This document shows positions 9,843-18,883 of a stretch of 64,000 nucleotides of DNA, piece after piece; within the stretch, counting starts at the first letter, position 1, and each line of letters starts with the position of its first letter. The DNA lies in NCBI GenBank assembly GCA_029551285.1, contig JAKPFT010000022.1:1-64000 (forward strand), written 5' to 3'. Position numbers and translations under genes: made by a program. This DNA comes from a bacterium. GTDB taxonomy: Bacteria > Ratteibacteria > UBA8468 > B48-G9 > DSTR01. The notes below the pieces were generated by a model. The model did not search any database. It saw only the letters and a program-made list of their open reading frames with translations, and was not told where the DNA came from.

Positions 9843-12800
9843 TTACCGGATGATTTCGTAGAAGTGAACATCAAAGTCTGGCTGGTAGCGCAGGGTAAGT
9901 GAATTCCTGTCCCAATTCAGCGGATAAACCCGGTGCTTGCGGTAACCCAGCCAGTTCACGGCCCAGATTTCTGGCTCCCGGACAAAAGCCAGATTGAGCG
10001 TTACGGTAGCCTCGGTCCTGCTCCAGAGGGCTATCTGTTTGGCCGTCTGAAAACTTCCAGTGTCAAAAGGGATAGCCAGCAACTGGACCCGGTCAGAAGG
10101 ACTGGTTACGGAAAGCAAAGAAGTGCCGGTCTGCCTGGCCTTCTGACCCAGCCAGCCCTGAAAATCATCCCGGTCAACCTTCAACCGGCCTGCCTCAGTG
10201 CTGACCTCAATGGAGCGGTCCAGGGTAGCATAGACGCGATGAATCTCTTCCCGGGAAAAAGGTAGTTTCACTCCCCACTCGGTCAGGGTATCGTAAATAA
10301 TGCCGTTCAGTTCCGGGTCATCCACCAGGTCACAGTTGAAAGCTAAAAACTGTTCTGTCTTTTTCCAGCGTTCTCCAGGCTTGAAAGTAATCCCGTGGAG
10401 AGCAAACCACTTTTCCCTTTCTTTCTGGTCGCGGCCAGTCACATCGGTCTTCCCGTGACTCCACAAAATAGCGTGTTTTGCGCGCCGATAATCCCCGGAA
10501 GGGCTCCGGCCTTCGTGCAGAACTACCATGTCAGGGGGACCATCATACACCCGGTCAAATAGATAGTAATCCATCCTGACCTGGTCATAGAGGAAACAGT
10601 AACCACCCTTCAAGGGCTGGGTGTCGCACGGACTGTTTAATCCTCCATAGCAGGCTTCAGTCCTGGGCACTCCCACCAGCAGCCGCGGCGGCTCCACCGG
10701 TATTTTAGCCCTTCTGAAGGCCCAGCCAACGAAGGAAAAAGGTGCCCGGCGCTGGTCGGTGTCAGGATTAATGGAACTGGTAGCTTCTTCATCCAGACTG
10801 GGGTAGGCACCGTAGCCCAGCTTATGGTGGCTCCACTGGTCCAGACCGTAGGCCAGGCCAAAAAGCCCTGCAGTCACCAGTCCGTTGGTTGAAGCCGCAA
10901 CATCACCGCCCTGGTTCCAGGCACTCCATTCCCGCACATGGGTGGACTTGTTCCAGACATGGTTGAAAACGCCAAACTTGTACCAGCGTTCCAGGGAACG
11001 GAAATTGGTCTCTGCTCCGTATGCGCTTCCACCGAGGGAATCGCAGACCTGAAGGTAGGGATGCAGGTTAGTCATCTGAATCTCATAGGTACTGAAGCCG
11101 CACCAGGAGATAGAACATTTCACCCCGAGGGAGCGCAGATAATCGTGCATTGTCCTGAGGAAACTGTACACCTCGGTCCAGCACCACTCCAGGGCATCAG
11201 AAACCCGGGGACTGGCCACCCGACCTTCCGCGTCCCAGCGGTGAAAAAAATTCGGGGACTTCAGGACCGTCTTAAACTGCGGGGGAAAGTGAATGGTTCC
11301 CCTGGCTGGATCTTCTTCCGGAGTTAATGGCTCTATTGCCCAGGCTTCGGCCAGTTTTTCCCTGGTTTTATATTTCTGCAGAAGCCATTCGTTGAACCGC
11401 TGTCTGACCAGCGTTCTTTCCGGTTCTGCCAGTTCCTCAAAATCAAATTTTCTGGCTCCCAGGCCATAGTCTTCATTGGCAATCTCCACGGCTATCAGGG
11501 TAGGGTCATCCACCAGTCTTTTGCCGGTGTAGGGATTAACCGTGGTCAGCAGTTCTCTGGCGTAATTCTTCTGGGCCCTCAAGTAGGTCGGATTCCACAG
11601 ACGGCTGATGGGGCGGCCCCGGGGGTCCTGACCATTTTCTACTATGTAAAAGGCGCCGTCCGGGTCTGTGTACCACCCGTAACTGTGCAGACAGATGTCC
11701 AGATAAATCCCTGCCTGGCCAAACCTGGCTACCTGATAGAAAACATTGTCAAGAGCCTCTGGTTTCCACTGGCCAGTGGCCTGGTCCAGTTCACTTTCAC
11801 TGCCGTAAATCTGCCGGATAGAGCTGACCCCCATCCCTGGTAAAAGACGCACCGCCAGGTCAATTGTTTCTTTAGAGGGCACATGGTTCCAGTGGCCACC
11901 CCAGAGGAAAACTTGCTGGCCGTCCCGGTCAACATACTGGCCATCGCTGGCTCTGGTAGTAACAATTCCTGTCTTTTCGGTCGGCTGGAGGAGAGAACGA
12001 AACTGAATGGCGGCAGGTTGAAACTCTACCTCTGGTATTTTCAGGGTGACTGGTTCACCGCCATAGATGATGGTCACCTCGCCGCTTCCCTGGTAGAAGC
12101 AGTGATGATTGCTGAAGGCAAACACAGGCTGAGCGGTTTTCAGAAGAATAAAATGATAAAACGAGGCAGAAAAAGGCTTGCTTTCCAGGGAAAACTTAAA
12201 TGAGGTGGCATCTGCCAGAACCATCAGTTCGTTTTTGCCGGAACGGCCTTCGGGCAAGGGCAGTATCTGCTGGCCGCTGCGGAAAGGTGTTGTCAGCGGC
12301 TGTCCGTTGAAGAACATCTTGCTTTCCGGGAAATTCCCGAGGGTTTTGTAACAGAGAGTCCAGAAGCCACTTTCTGGCAGCTCAAAACTAATCCGGAAGG
12401 CTGCCCGGAAACCCCTCTCCAGGAAAAACTGATTTACCTTCTCCCAGCCATCAGTAAGACCGGCTAATTTTTCCAGAGTTTCTTCCTCATTGGAAAGCCG
12501 GCGCTCAAGGTTCAAGCGGGGTTGCTGACAGGTAACCTGACCTGCCGTAACGTAGTTACCCCGATGCCCTTCTCCAGAAAGGAACTGGCCGGTGACCCGG
12601 TCATATTTCCGGATAACAAAAGAGTCAGGGGATTTTCGGGCCAGGCGGTAAAGATATTTTCCATCAGGGCTGGTAAACTCCTTTTCGGGTAAAAGTTCCG
12701 GTCCGGTAAGAGAGGCCACACCAAACGAAGAAAAAAATTCAGAAATTTTCCCCGGTTCAACTCCCAGGGTCTGCAACTTCGGTGTCAACTCCGCATTGGC

Positions 12801-14411
12801 CAGACTGGCCAGTCGTTTTCTCTCCGCCGGCCTGGCCGACTTTAACCTGGCCAGCCGGTCTTCCAGTTCCTGGTTGACTGTGATTATCTCCGGCAGGCCC
12901 GGTAAAGCCTGTTTAATCTCCAGAGCAGCCAGTATTCGCTCCGTCTTAAAGGCATGAGTGGTGGGTGAATCCCAGACTTCAACCCGTTCCCGATAGCCAA
13001 TTTTAAGGTCAGCACCATTTCTGGCAACAAGCTGGGTGTTGTCTGGCCAGTAAAAGGTTCTTCCTATTTTTTCTGGCGAAAGATTGCCCACGGGAATGGT
13101 TCCGCTCAATGAGCCAGATGATGTTATCATCTGGACTTCCACCGAGCCTTTCCGGTCAATCCGATAAATGGTGGCCTGTGGTCTTTGACCGAGAAAGGAA
13201 GAATCCTCCTGGCCACTTATTTCTATTTCCACACCGTAGGTTAGTTTCCCGGCGGCCAGTGTTACCACGGGACGATAACCAAGAAGTACAGGCCTGGCTT
13301 TTTCCCCGAAAAATTTTACTTCGCTTAACACTAAACTGTCGCTGAGATACAGGTAACGAGCCAGCCTTCTAAAACCGGTATAGGTCAGGGTCATCAGCGA
13401 CTCAGCCCCCATCAGTTCCGGCCGGTAGCAGAGTTCCACGGGAGGCGTAAAAGAAACACCGTCGTCAGAAAAGGAAAGGTGCAACCTGCATGGTTCAAAT
13501 CTTTCCTGCCGCCGGTCCACCACATCCGGCACAGAAACAGTTAGAGTAATTTCCATTCCTTCCACCGCGCAGACTGAGCCCAGGTCAAATATAACCCCCT
13601 CAGGACAGGATTGAAGCAGATACCGGTTCGCAGGATATTTGGCGACACCGGCCAGCACCGGATTTATATCTCCCTCAGGACCCGGGTCCCGGATACCATC
13701 CACTAAAATAGCTTCCGGCCAACCCGCCTTCACCCAATTTCGCCGGTCCCGGGTATAAGCCACAACCGGAAGTGATGGTTTCTCCACAAAGGTGTCCCGA
13801 AAAAAAATCAGGTCGTCAGCCGTGACCCGGCCAACAGCATTTTGCAGCCCCCAGGCTATCCTGACTGTGCTGGTCCCCGGCGGCAGGGTAAACCTCCGGA
13901 AAATTCTGCCTTCCTTCGCTACCCGGTAAAGATGCATGCCCTGTCTCCGGCCGCGGAAAACGAACCGGCTGGCCTCGTCCAGCCTCTTTCCGGCAGCGTC
14001 ATAACAGCGCACTTCAATTACCCCGCCCCCGGTTTTTTTCTCATCCACGGGAATAACTTCGTCTTCCTGGCCAGGTCCTCCGGAAAATAATCCGGTCAGC
14101 ACCCATGTTCCTGAACTATCCCTGATGTTTACCGGTGGAGAAACAAGCATGGCTCCAGGACTATTCCGGTCAGTTACCTCCAGACCGGCGGCGTGATATG
14201 CGCCCCGATTAAAAAGGTAGCACCTGCCGGCACCCTCCAGCGCCCACCCGGCCGGAAGACCGCCCACCCCGCGGTTGAAGGTTCCGTTCTCCAGAAGATT
14301 CACCTGTTCCTCAACCGGCCAGTAAGTATTCAGACCACTGCCCGGTCTAACTTCACCGCTGGCCAGAACTGAGAGAAAGGATATAATCAAAAAGACAAGT
14401 ATCCTTCGCAC
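9843..14411 (-). CDS. large secreted putative clan GH-A glycoside hydrolase (1522 aa)
   Basis: Signal peptide MRRILVFLIISFLSVLASG. TIM-barrel-like block RDGQQVFLWGGHWNHVPSKETIDLAVRLLPGMGVSSIRQIY...IAVEIANEDYG with a candidate acid/base NE; N-terminal beta-rich accessory regions. Confidence 0.65.
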   Translation of the reverse strand: MRRILVFLIISFLSVLASGEVRPGSGLNTYWPVEEQVNLLENGTFNRGVGGLPAGWALEGAGRCYLFNRGAYHAAGLEVTDRNSPGAMLVSPPVNIRDSSGTWVLTGLFSGGPGQEDEVIPVDEKKTGGGVIEVRCYDAAGKRLDEASRFVFRGRRQGMHLYRVAKEGRIFRRFTLPPGTSTVRIAWGLQNAVGRVTADDLIFFRDTFVEKPSLPVVAYTRDRRNWVKAGWPEAILVDGIRDPGPEGDINPVLAGVAKYPANRYLLQSCPEGVIFDLGSVCAVEGMEITLTVSVPDVVDRRQERFEPCRLHLSFSDDGVSFTPPVELCYRPELMGAESLMTLTYTGFRRLARYLYLSDSLVLSEVKFFGEKARPVLLGYRPVVTLAAGKLTYGVEIEISGQEDSSFLGQRPQATIYRIDRKGSVEVQMITSSGSLSGTIPVGNLSPEKIGRTFYWPDNTQLVARNGADLKIGYRERVEVWDSPTTHAFKTERILAALEIKQALPGLPEIITVNQELEDRLARLKSARPAERKRLASLANAELTPKLQTLGVEPGKISEFFSSFGVASLTGPELLPEKEFTSPDGKYLYRLARKSPDSFVIRKYDRVTGQFLSGEGHRGNYVTAGQVTCQQPRLNLERRLSNEEETLEKLAGLTDGWEKVNQFFLERGFRAAFRISFELPESGFWTLCYKTLGNFPESKMFFNGQPLTTPFRSGQQILPLPEGRSGKNELMVLADATSFKFSLESKPFSASFYHFILLKTAQPVFAFSNHHCFYQGSGEVTIIYGGEPVTLKIPEVEFQPAAIQFRSLLQPTEKTGIVTTRASDGQYVDRDGQQVFLWGGHWNHVPSKETIDLAVRLLPGMGVSSIRQIYGSESELDQATGQWKPEALDNVFYQVARFGQAGIYLDICLHSYGWYTDPDGAFYIVENGQDPRGRPISRLWNPTYLRAQKNYARELLTTVNPYTGKRLVDDPTLIAVEIANEDYGLGARKFDFEELAEPERTLVRQRFNEWLLQKYKTREKLAEAWAIEPLTPEEDPARGTIHFPPQFKTVLKSPNFFHRWDAEGRVASPRVSDALEWCWTEVYSFLRTMHDYLRSLGVKCSISWCGFSTYEIQMTNLHPYLQVCDSLGGSAYGAETNFRSLERWYKFGVFNHVWNKSTHVREWSAWNQGGDVAASTNGLVTAGLFGLAYGLDQWSHHKLGYGAYPSLDEEATSSINPDTDQRRAPFSFVGWAFRRAKIPVEPPRLLVGVPRTEACYGGLNSPCDTQPLKGGYCFLYDQVRMDYYLFDRVYDGPPDMVVLHEGRSPSGDYRRAKHAILWSHGKTDVTGRDQKEREKWFALHGITFKPGERWKKTEQFLAFNCDLVDDPELNGIIYDTLTEWGVKLPFSREEIHRVYATLDRSIEVSTEAGRLKVDRDDFQGWLGQKARQTGTSLLSVTSPSDRVQLLAIPFDTGSFQTAKQIALWSRTEATVTLNLAFVREPEIWAVNWLGYRKHRVYPLNWDRNSLTLRYQPDFDVHFYEIIR

Positions 14412-14435
14412 GAGAGCCTCTGAAAAGATAAAAAC

Positions 14436-15896
14436 TTACCGGAACCGGTCCTGTCTGGTGCCCCAGATAAGTTGATGGATGTAGTCTTCAAGATACCGGG
14501 CGTCCCGTTCGGAAACTTCCGTAAAACGGACCGAGTATAAATATGTGTTCCCCTTTTCTTCAACCGTACAAAAAGAAAATTTCACCTCGCATGATTTTCC
14601 GCCTAACGACATCCGCAGGGTATATTCCCGATCCGCCTTCAACGCCTGGTTACTTCTCAGCCTGGCCCCGCCCATACTCAGGTTGAGGACGGTCGCCGGA
14701 AAAGTACCGGCCCGGAAAACTCCGGGAAGAACAATCTCGGCCGCCAACGACAGGGAAAAAACCCTGGCCAGTTGCCGACGCTCAGGCCGCGGCGCTTGCA
14801 CCTGGCTGACAATCAGGGTTCGGTTGTCGGCAGAACGGACCACGCCAGAAGCGACAAAAAAGCCGCCATTTTCTTCAAAAACGACCTCCCCTGGCGAAAG
14901 CAGAACCTGTTTTTTCAGGGACTCCTGACCGTCCAGGGTGAAAACAAGTTCGCCCCCGGGCTCCTTCCGCATCAGTTCCACCCGATACTCCTGGCTGGCC
15001 ACCCGGATTGAAAAATTTTTCGCCCTGGCTACCCGTTCGGCAAAAGAGTTGTTGTTTTGCTCTGACCTGAGTTTCGGCGGATCACTCCTGCTTGTCGCCA
15101 TTACCTGCTGGATCTGCCACGGGTCTGGATGAGGAGCCTCCTCCGTCATCTCCAGGGCATAAACCAATTCATCAACGCTCTGATAGCGCTCCTTCGGGTC
15201 CCGCCGAGTAGCAATCTCCACAATCCGGGCCATCCGGGCCGGAAGAGGTAGATTGGAATGCCGAAAAAGTGACCGGATGGTGCAGCCAAAGGCATAGATA
15301 TCGGTGCGCTCATCGTAATGTCCCTGATGCTGTTCAGGAGCAAAATAGCCGCGGGTACCTGAGGCCGTGTCCGGAGTGCCAGGCAGGAGATTACGCCAGA
15401 GGGGATTGCTCCGGCCGGCGATGCCAAAATCACTGATTTTCAGTGTGTCCAGAGACCAGGAAACCAGGATATTGGATGGGTTAAAGTCACGGTGCACCAC
15501 GCCCCGGCTGTGAGCATACTTCAGTCCAGCGGCAGCCCGTTTTAGAATGGAAATAATTTCTTCCAGAGTAAAAGGCCGTCTGGCCGTGAATCTTCGCAGG
15601 TCAGTGTCCAGATACTCCATGAAAATGAGGAAATTGTCCTCAATCTCCCTGAAGGCGTGTACCTTGATGATGTACTCGTGCTGTAACGAGAGAATGATTC
15701 TGGCTTCGTCCCGAAATCTGCCCACTTCGGAACGCTCCACCCGCCGGGGATGAAGAATCTTCACCGCCACCACCGGTCCGAAAGCACCCTGGCCGCCAGC
15801 GGCCCGGGCTTTATACACAGCCGCAAAACCACCCGCGCCAATCAGGTCGGTAAGGACATAACCATCCACAATTGAACCGGAACGCAATTTTTCCAT
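14436..15896 (-). CDS. Ser/Thr protein kinase with C-terminal PilZ domain
   Basis: VVHRDFNPSNILVS catalytic loop and KISDFGIAG. C-terminal RQLAR (RxxxR) followed by NLSMGGARL ([D/N]xSxxG). Confidence 0.85.
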   Translation of the reverse strand: MEKLRSGSIVDGYVLTDLIGAGGFAAVYKARAAGGQGAFGPVVAVKILHPRRVERSEVGRFRDEARIILSLQHEYIIKVHAFREIEDNFLIFMEYLDTDLRRFTARRPFTLEEIISILKRAAAGLKYAHSRGVVHRDFNPSNILVSWSLDTLKISDFGIAGRSNPLWRNLLPGTPDTASGTRGYFAPEQHQGHYDERTDIYAFGCTIRSLFRHSNLPLPARMARIVEIATRRDPKERYQSVDELVYALEMTEEAPHPDPWQIQQVMATSRSDPPKLRSEQNNNSFAERVARAKNFSIRVASQEYRVELMRKEPGGELVFTLDGQESLKKQVLLSPGEVVFEENGGFFVASGVVRSADNRTLIVSQVQAPRPERRQLARVFSLSLAAEIVLPGVFRAGTFPATVLNLSMGGARLRSNQALKADREYTLRMSLGGKSCEVKFSFCTVEEKGNTYLYSVRFTEVSERDARYLEDYIHQLIWGTRQDRFR

Positions 15897-15959
15897 CCTT
15901 CATCCTGCCGCCAGCCGAAAAATAATGGTTTCTACTTTTTCCAGTTAGACGACGACAAT

Positions 15960-15988
15960 AGTATACATTTTCCCGGCACTTTCGTCAA
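15960..15988 (-). promoter_or_regulatory. sigma70-type promoter TTGACG-17-TATACT upstream of kinase-PilZ gene
   Basis: Minus strand TTGACGAAAGTGCCGGGAAAATGTATACT; 64 bp upstream of the start codon. Confidence 0.6.
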
Positions 15989-16322
15989 TAGCAGCTCAGC
16001 AACCTTCCCCAGCCGGCTATCATTTTATGTGATTTTTTTCTCAATAACAACAAACCCGAAAGACAACATCGCCTCCCCAACCCGGAACATTTTACCCCTC
16101 TTCCTAATTGGTTGCGCGACTTTTCAAGTCAGACATACCCCCTTACTGCCCCGGGATTCCCACACACGGCCCTGCGCGTAAACCAGGAAGGATTGGAAGC
16201 CATCAGCCGGAAATCTTTCCGAAGTCGGAAACATTTCTTCACTGCTTTCGCCATTTCGGAATTTTCTGGCTACCCGAACCATTTGACAGCCGGTTTTGAA
16301 TATGGTTAACTCTTGCCTGTTT

Positions 16323-16340
16323 TTGTGAAATAAGGTACAA
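16323..16340. promoter_or_regulatory. candidate Rex operator (half-degenerate ROP-like site)
   Basis: TTGTGAAATAAGGTACAA: TTGTG...TACAA ends resemble the TTGTGAAxxxxTTCACAA Rex consensus; 7 bp upstream of rex ATG. Confidence 0.45.
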
Positions 16341-16347
16341 TATCGCC

Positions 16348-16977
16348 ATGATTGGTTACAGGAGCGTCATTCTCCGACTGTCGCACTACCGGCGTTGCCT
16401 CCGCCAGTTTGAGGAGCTGGGTTACACCCGTGTTTTCTCCAGGAATCTCGGCCAGGCCGCCGGGGTTTCCGCCGCGCAGGTGAGAAAAGACTTCTCGTTC
16501 TTTGGCCTTTCCGGGAGAAGGAAAGGTGGTTACATCATTGCCGAACTCCTGGAGAAAATCAACCAGATTCTTAAGAAGGACCGGATAGAGAAAGTCATTC
16601 TGGTGGGTGCCGGACACCTGGGTAATGCTCTTATCAAATACAAAGGATTTGAGAAGGAAGGAATGCAGATTGTAGCCGCCTTTGACGCTGATCCGGCCAA
16701 GCTGGGGAAAAAAGGTGAAGTTCCGGTTTATCCCATGGACGAACTTTTCCGTTTCGTCCGGGATTATGGCATCCGGGTAGCCATTCTCACCGTTCCGGCG
16801 GCTGTGGCGCAGGATGTCGGTGAGCGGCTGGTTTCAGCCGGAATCCGGGGTATTCTAAATTTTTCTCCCATTACCCTCAGACTTCCTGAGCGGGTCATCG
16901 TCAGTTACATCAACCTGGCCATTGAATTAGAGCATCTTCTTTACTACGTCAATGAAAGCCAAAGAGAAAACAGGTAA
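16348..16977 (+). CDS. rex: redox-sensing transcriptional repressor Rex
   Basis: YRRCLRQFEELGYTRVFSRNLGQAAGVSAAQVRKDFSFFG winged helix; VILVGAGHLGNALIKYKGF NAD-binding. Confidence 0.93.
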   Translation: MIGYRSVILRLSHYRRCLRQFEELGYTRVFSRNLGQAAGVSAAQVRKDFSFFGLSGRRKGGYIIAELLEKINQILKKDRIEKVILVGAGHLGNALIKYKGFEKEGMQIVAAFDADPAKLGKKGEVPVYPMDELFRFVRDYGIRVAILTVPAAVAQDVGERLVSAGIRGILNFSPITLRLPERVIVSYINLAIELEHLLYYVNESQRENR

Positions 16978-18883
16978 GCGGAAGTTTCATGTGCCGCTGC
17001 GGTTCAGAATCTTTGCTGGCTTCAGCCTGATCGTACTGCTGGTGGGAGTAATCATTTTTTTCTATGGCCGTTACTTCATTGCCCAGAATGTTATCGGCCG
17101 AGCCCAGCGGGAGGTTGCCAGGTCCCTTAAAGCAGCCTGGAGTGAGTACCGACACGAGCTGGACCGCCTGGCCCTGGTTACTGACTTCCTCACCCGTTTT
17201 CATGCCGTAAAGGCTATTGACAACAACCGGAGAGTTGAGGCAATTAAAGAACGTTACAATCTTGACTATGTCCTCATTGAGCATCCCACCGCAGAAAAAC
17301 TCCCTGCCGGCGTAACCACGGAAACAAAGATGCTCACGGCTGAAGAACTGAGGCGCATCTCTCCAGAACTGGCCCGGCGGGCTATCATTAAGGACCAACC
17401 CACGCCCATGGCCCGGACGACCGTCCTGGGAGAGCTGCGCGATGCTCTGGTGATAGAGGGTTCTGCGCCTATCTTTGATCAGCAGGGCATACCCCGGGGT
17501 ATCCTGCGCGTGGGTAAAATGCTCAATCGGAATTTTGCTTTAGTTGACCGGATACAGGAGACCATTTTCGGGAAACAAACTTCTGACGGAAAACCAACCG
17601 GGACCGTCACCATTTTTTTGGGAGAGCGACGTATTGCCACCACGGTTCTAACCGACACCGGAGAGCGAGCCATTGGTACCTTTCTTTCCTGCGCCGTTTC
17701 CGACAAGCTTTATGGCCAGGGACTTTCCTGGAATGACCGTGCCTTCGTGGTCAACGACTGGTATCTCACGGCCTATGACCCCATTCGCAGCCGGGACGGT
17801 AAAATTATTGGCATTCTCTATGTGGGTATTCTTGAACGTCCCTTCATTCGAATCAAAGAGCAGATGTATTTCAACCTCGGCCTTTTGCTTCTCTCCGTGG
17901 TTCTGGTGTGTCTCTTCCTTTCTTACCGCATCGCCAGCGGCATCACCATACCGGTGTTGAAAGTGACTTCGGCAGCCCAGGCCCTTTCCCGGGGAAACTG
18001 GGAAGTCCGGGTGAGGACACCAACCTCGGTGGATGAAATAAACATCCTCTCGGAAACTTTCAATATGATGGCTGAAGAACTTCAGCGGGAACGCCAGGCC
18101 TTAATAGAAGCCAATCAGAAACTGGAAGCGGCCAACAGAAACTATCTCAACATGGTCGGTTTTGTTTCTCATGAATTAAAAGGGGTGCTTGGCTCCATTA
18201 TTATGAACATTTACGCTCTCAAGGATGGCTACCTCGGGACGCTCAACCCATCTCAGCAGAAGGCTCTCAACGCAGCCGCGCGCAGCCTGGAACACTTTGA
18301 AATGATGGTCAAGAATTACCTTGACCTGTCTCGCATTGAAAAAGGGGAATTGAAATTGACCAGACAGACCCTGAACCTTTTTGAAGATGTCATCAAACCC
18401 TGTCTGGCTACCTTTGAGAAACCTCTTCAGGAAAAGAAGATGAGGGTGGAAAAGGAAGTACCGCCTGACCTGGTGCTTTCCGGAGACCGCAGTTTGCTTC
18501 AGATTGTTTTCAATAACCTTTTCTCCAATGCCATTAAGTATGGAGCAGCCGGCGGTCTGATTAAAATCACCTGCCGCAAAGAAAAGGGGCTGCTTTACGT
18601 GGAGGTTTACAATGATGGCCGGCCGATTCCGCCCGAGCAGTTGCCCCTTCTTTTCCAGCGTTTCAGCCGGCTTCCCGAGACAGGGCAGGTGAAGGGAACC
18701 GGTCTGGGTCTTTTCATTACCAAAGAAATCATTGAAAAACACGGCGGCCGTATCTGGGCTCAACCCGGGTTTACCGGCAATGCCTTTTGCTTCACACTCA
18801 ACCGAGGAGAAACCGATGGAACTGAGTGCCCTGGAAAAACTGAAGAAGGCAAGACAGAAGGCCATCCACGAAAATCTGAGTAA
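16952..18883 (+). CDS. sensor histidine kinase (cache-like extracytoplasmic sensor, HAMP, HisKA, HATPase)
   Basis: Two TM segments flanking a sensor region, HAMP-like ITIPVLKVTSAAQALSRGNWEVRV, H-box FVSHELKGVLGSI, N-box NNLFSNAIKYG, G-box GTGLGLFITKEIIEKHGG. Confidence 0.9.
   Translation: MKAKEKTGKRKFHVPLRFRIFAGFSLIVLLVGVIIFFYGRYFIAQNVIGRAQREVARSLKAAWSEYRHELDRLALVTDFLTRFHAVKAIDNNRRVEAIKERYNLDYVLIEHPTAEKLPAGVTTETKMLTAEELRRISPELARRAIIKDQPTPMARTTVLGELRDALVIEGSAPIFDQQGIPRGILRVGKMLNRNFALVDRIQETIFGKQTSDGKPTGTVTIFLGERRIATTVLTDTGERAIGTFLSCAVSDKLYGQGLSWNDRAFVVNDWYLTAYDPIRSRDGKIIGILYVGILERPFIRIKEQMYFNLGLLLLSVVLVCLFLSYRIASGITIPVLKVTSAAQALSRGNWEVRVRTPTSVDEINILSETFNMMAEELQRERQALIEANQKLEAANRNYLNMVGFVSHELKGVLGSIIMNIYALKDGYLGTLNPSQQKALNAAARSLEHFEMMVKNYLDLSRIEKGELKLTRQTLNLFEDVIKPCLATFEKPLQEKKMRVEKEVPPDLVLSGDRSLLQIVFNNLFSNAIKYGAAGGLIKITCRKEKGLLYVEVYNDGRPIPPEQLPLLFQRFSRLPETGQVKGTGLGLFITKEIIEKHGGRIWAQPGFTGNAFCFTLNRGETDGTECPGKTEEGKTEGHPRKSE

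Noticed and set aside
16060-16300. Third copy of the structured repeat upstream of rex
   Set aside because: Contains a small hairpin (GACTT-ttc-AAGTC) but lacks the GTAAG...CGGGACG...CTTAC core.
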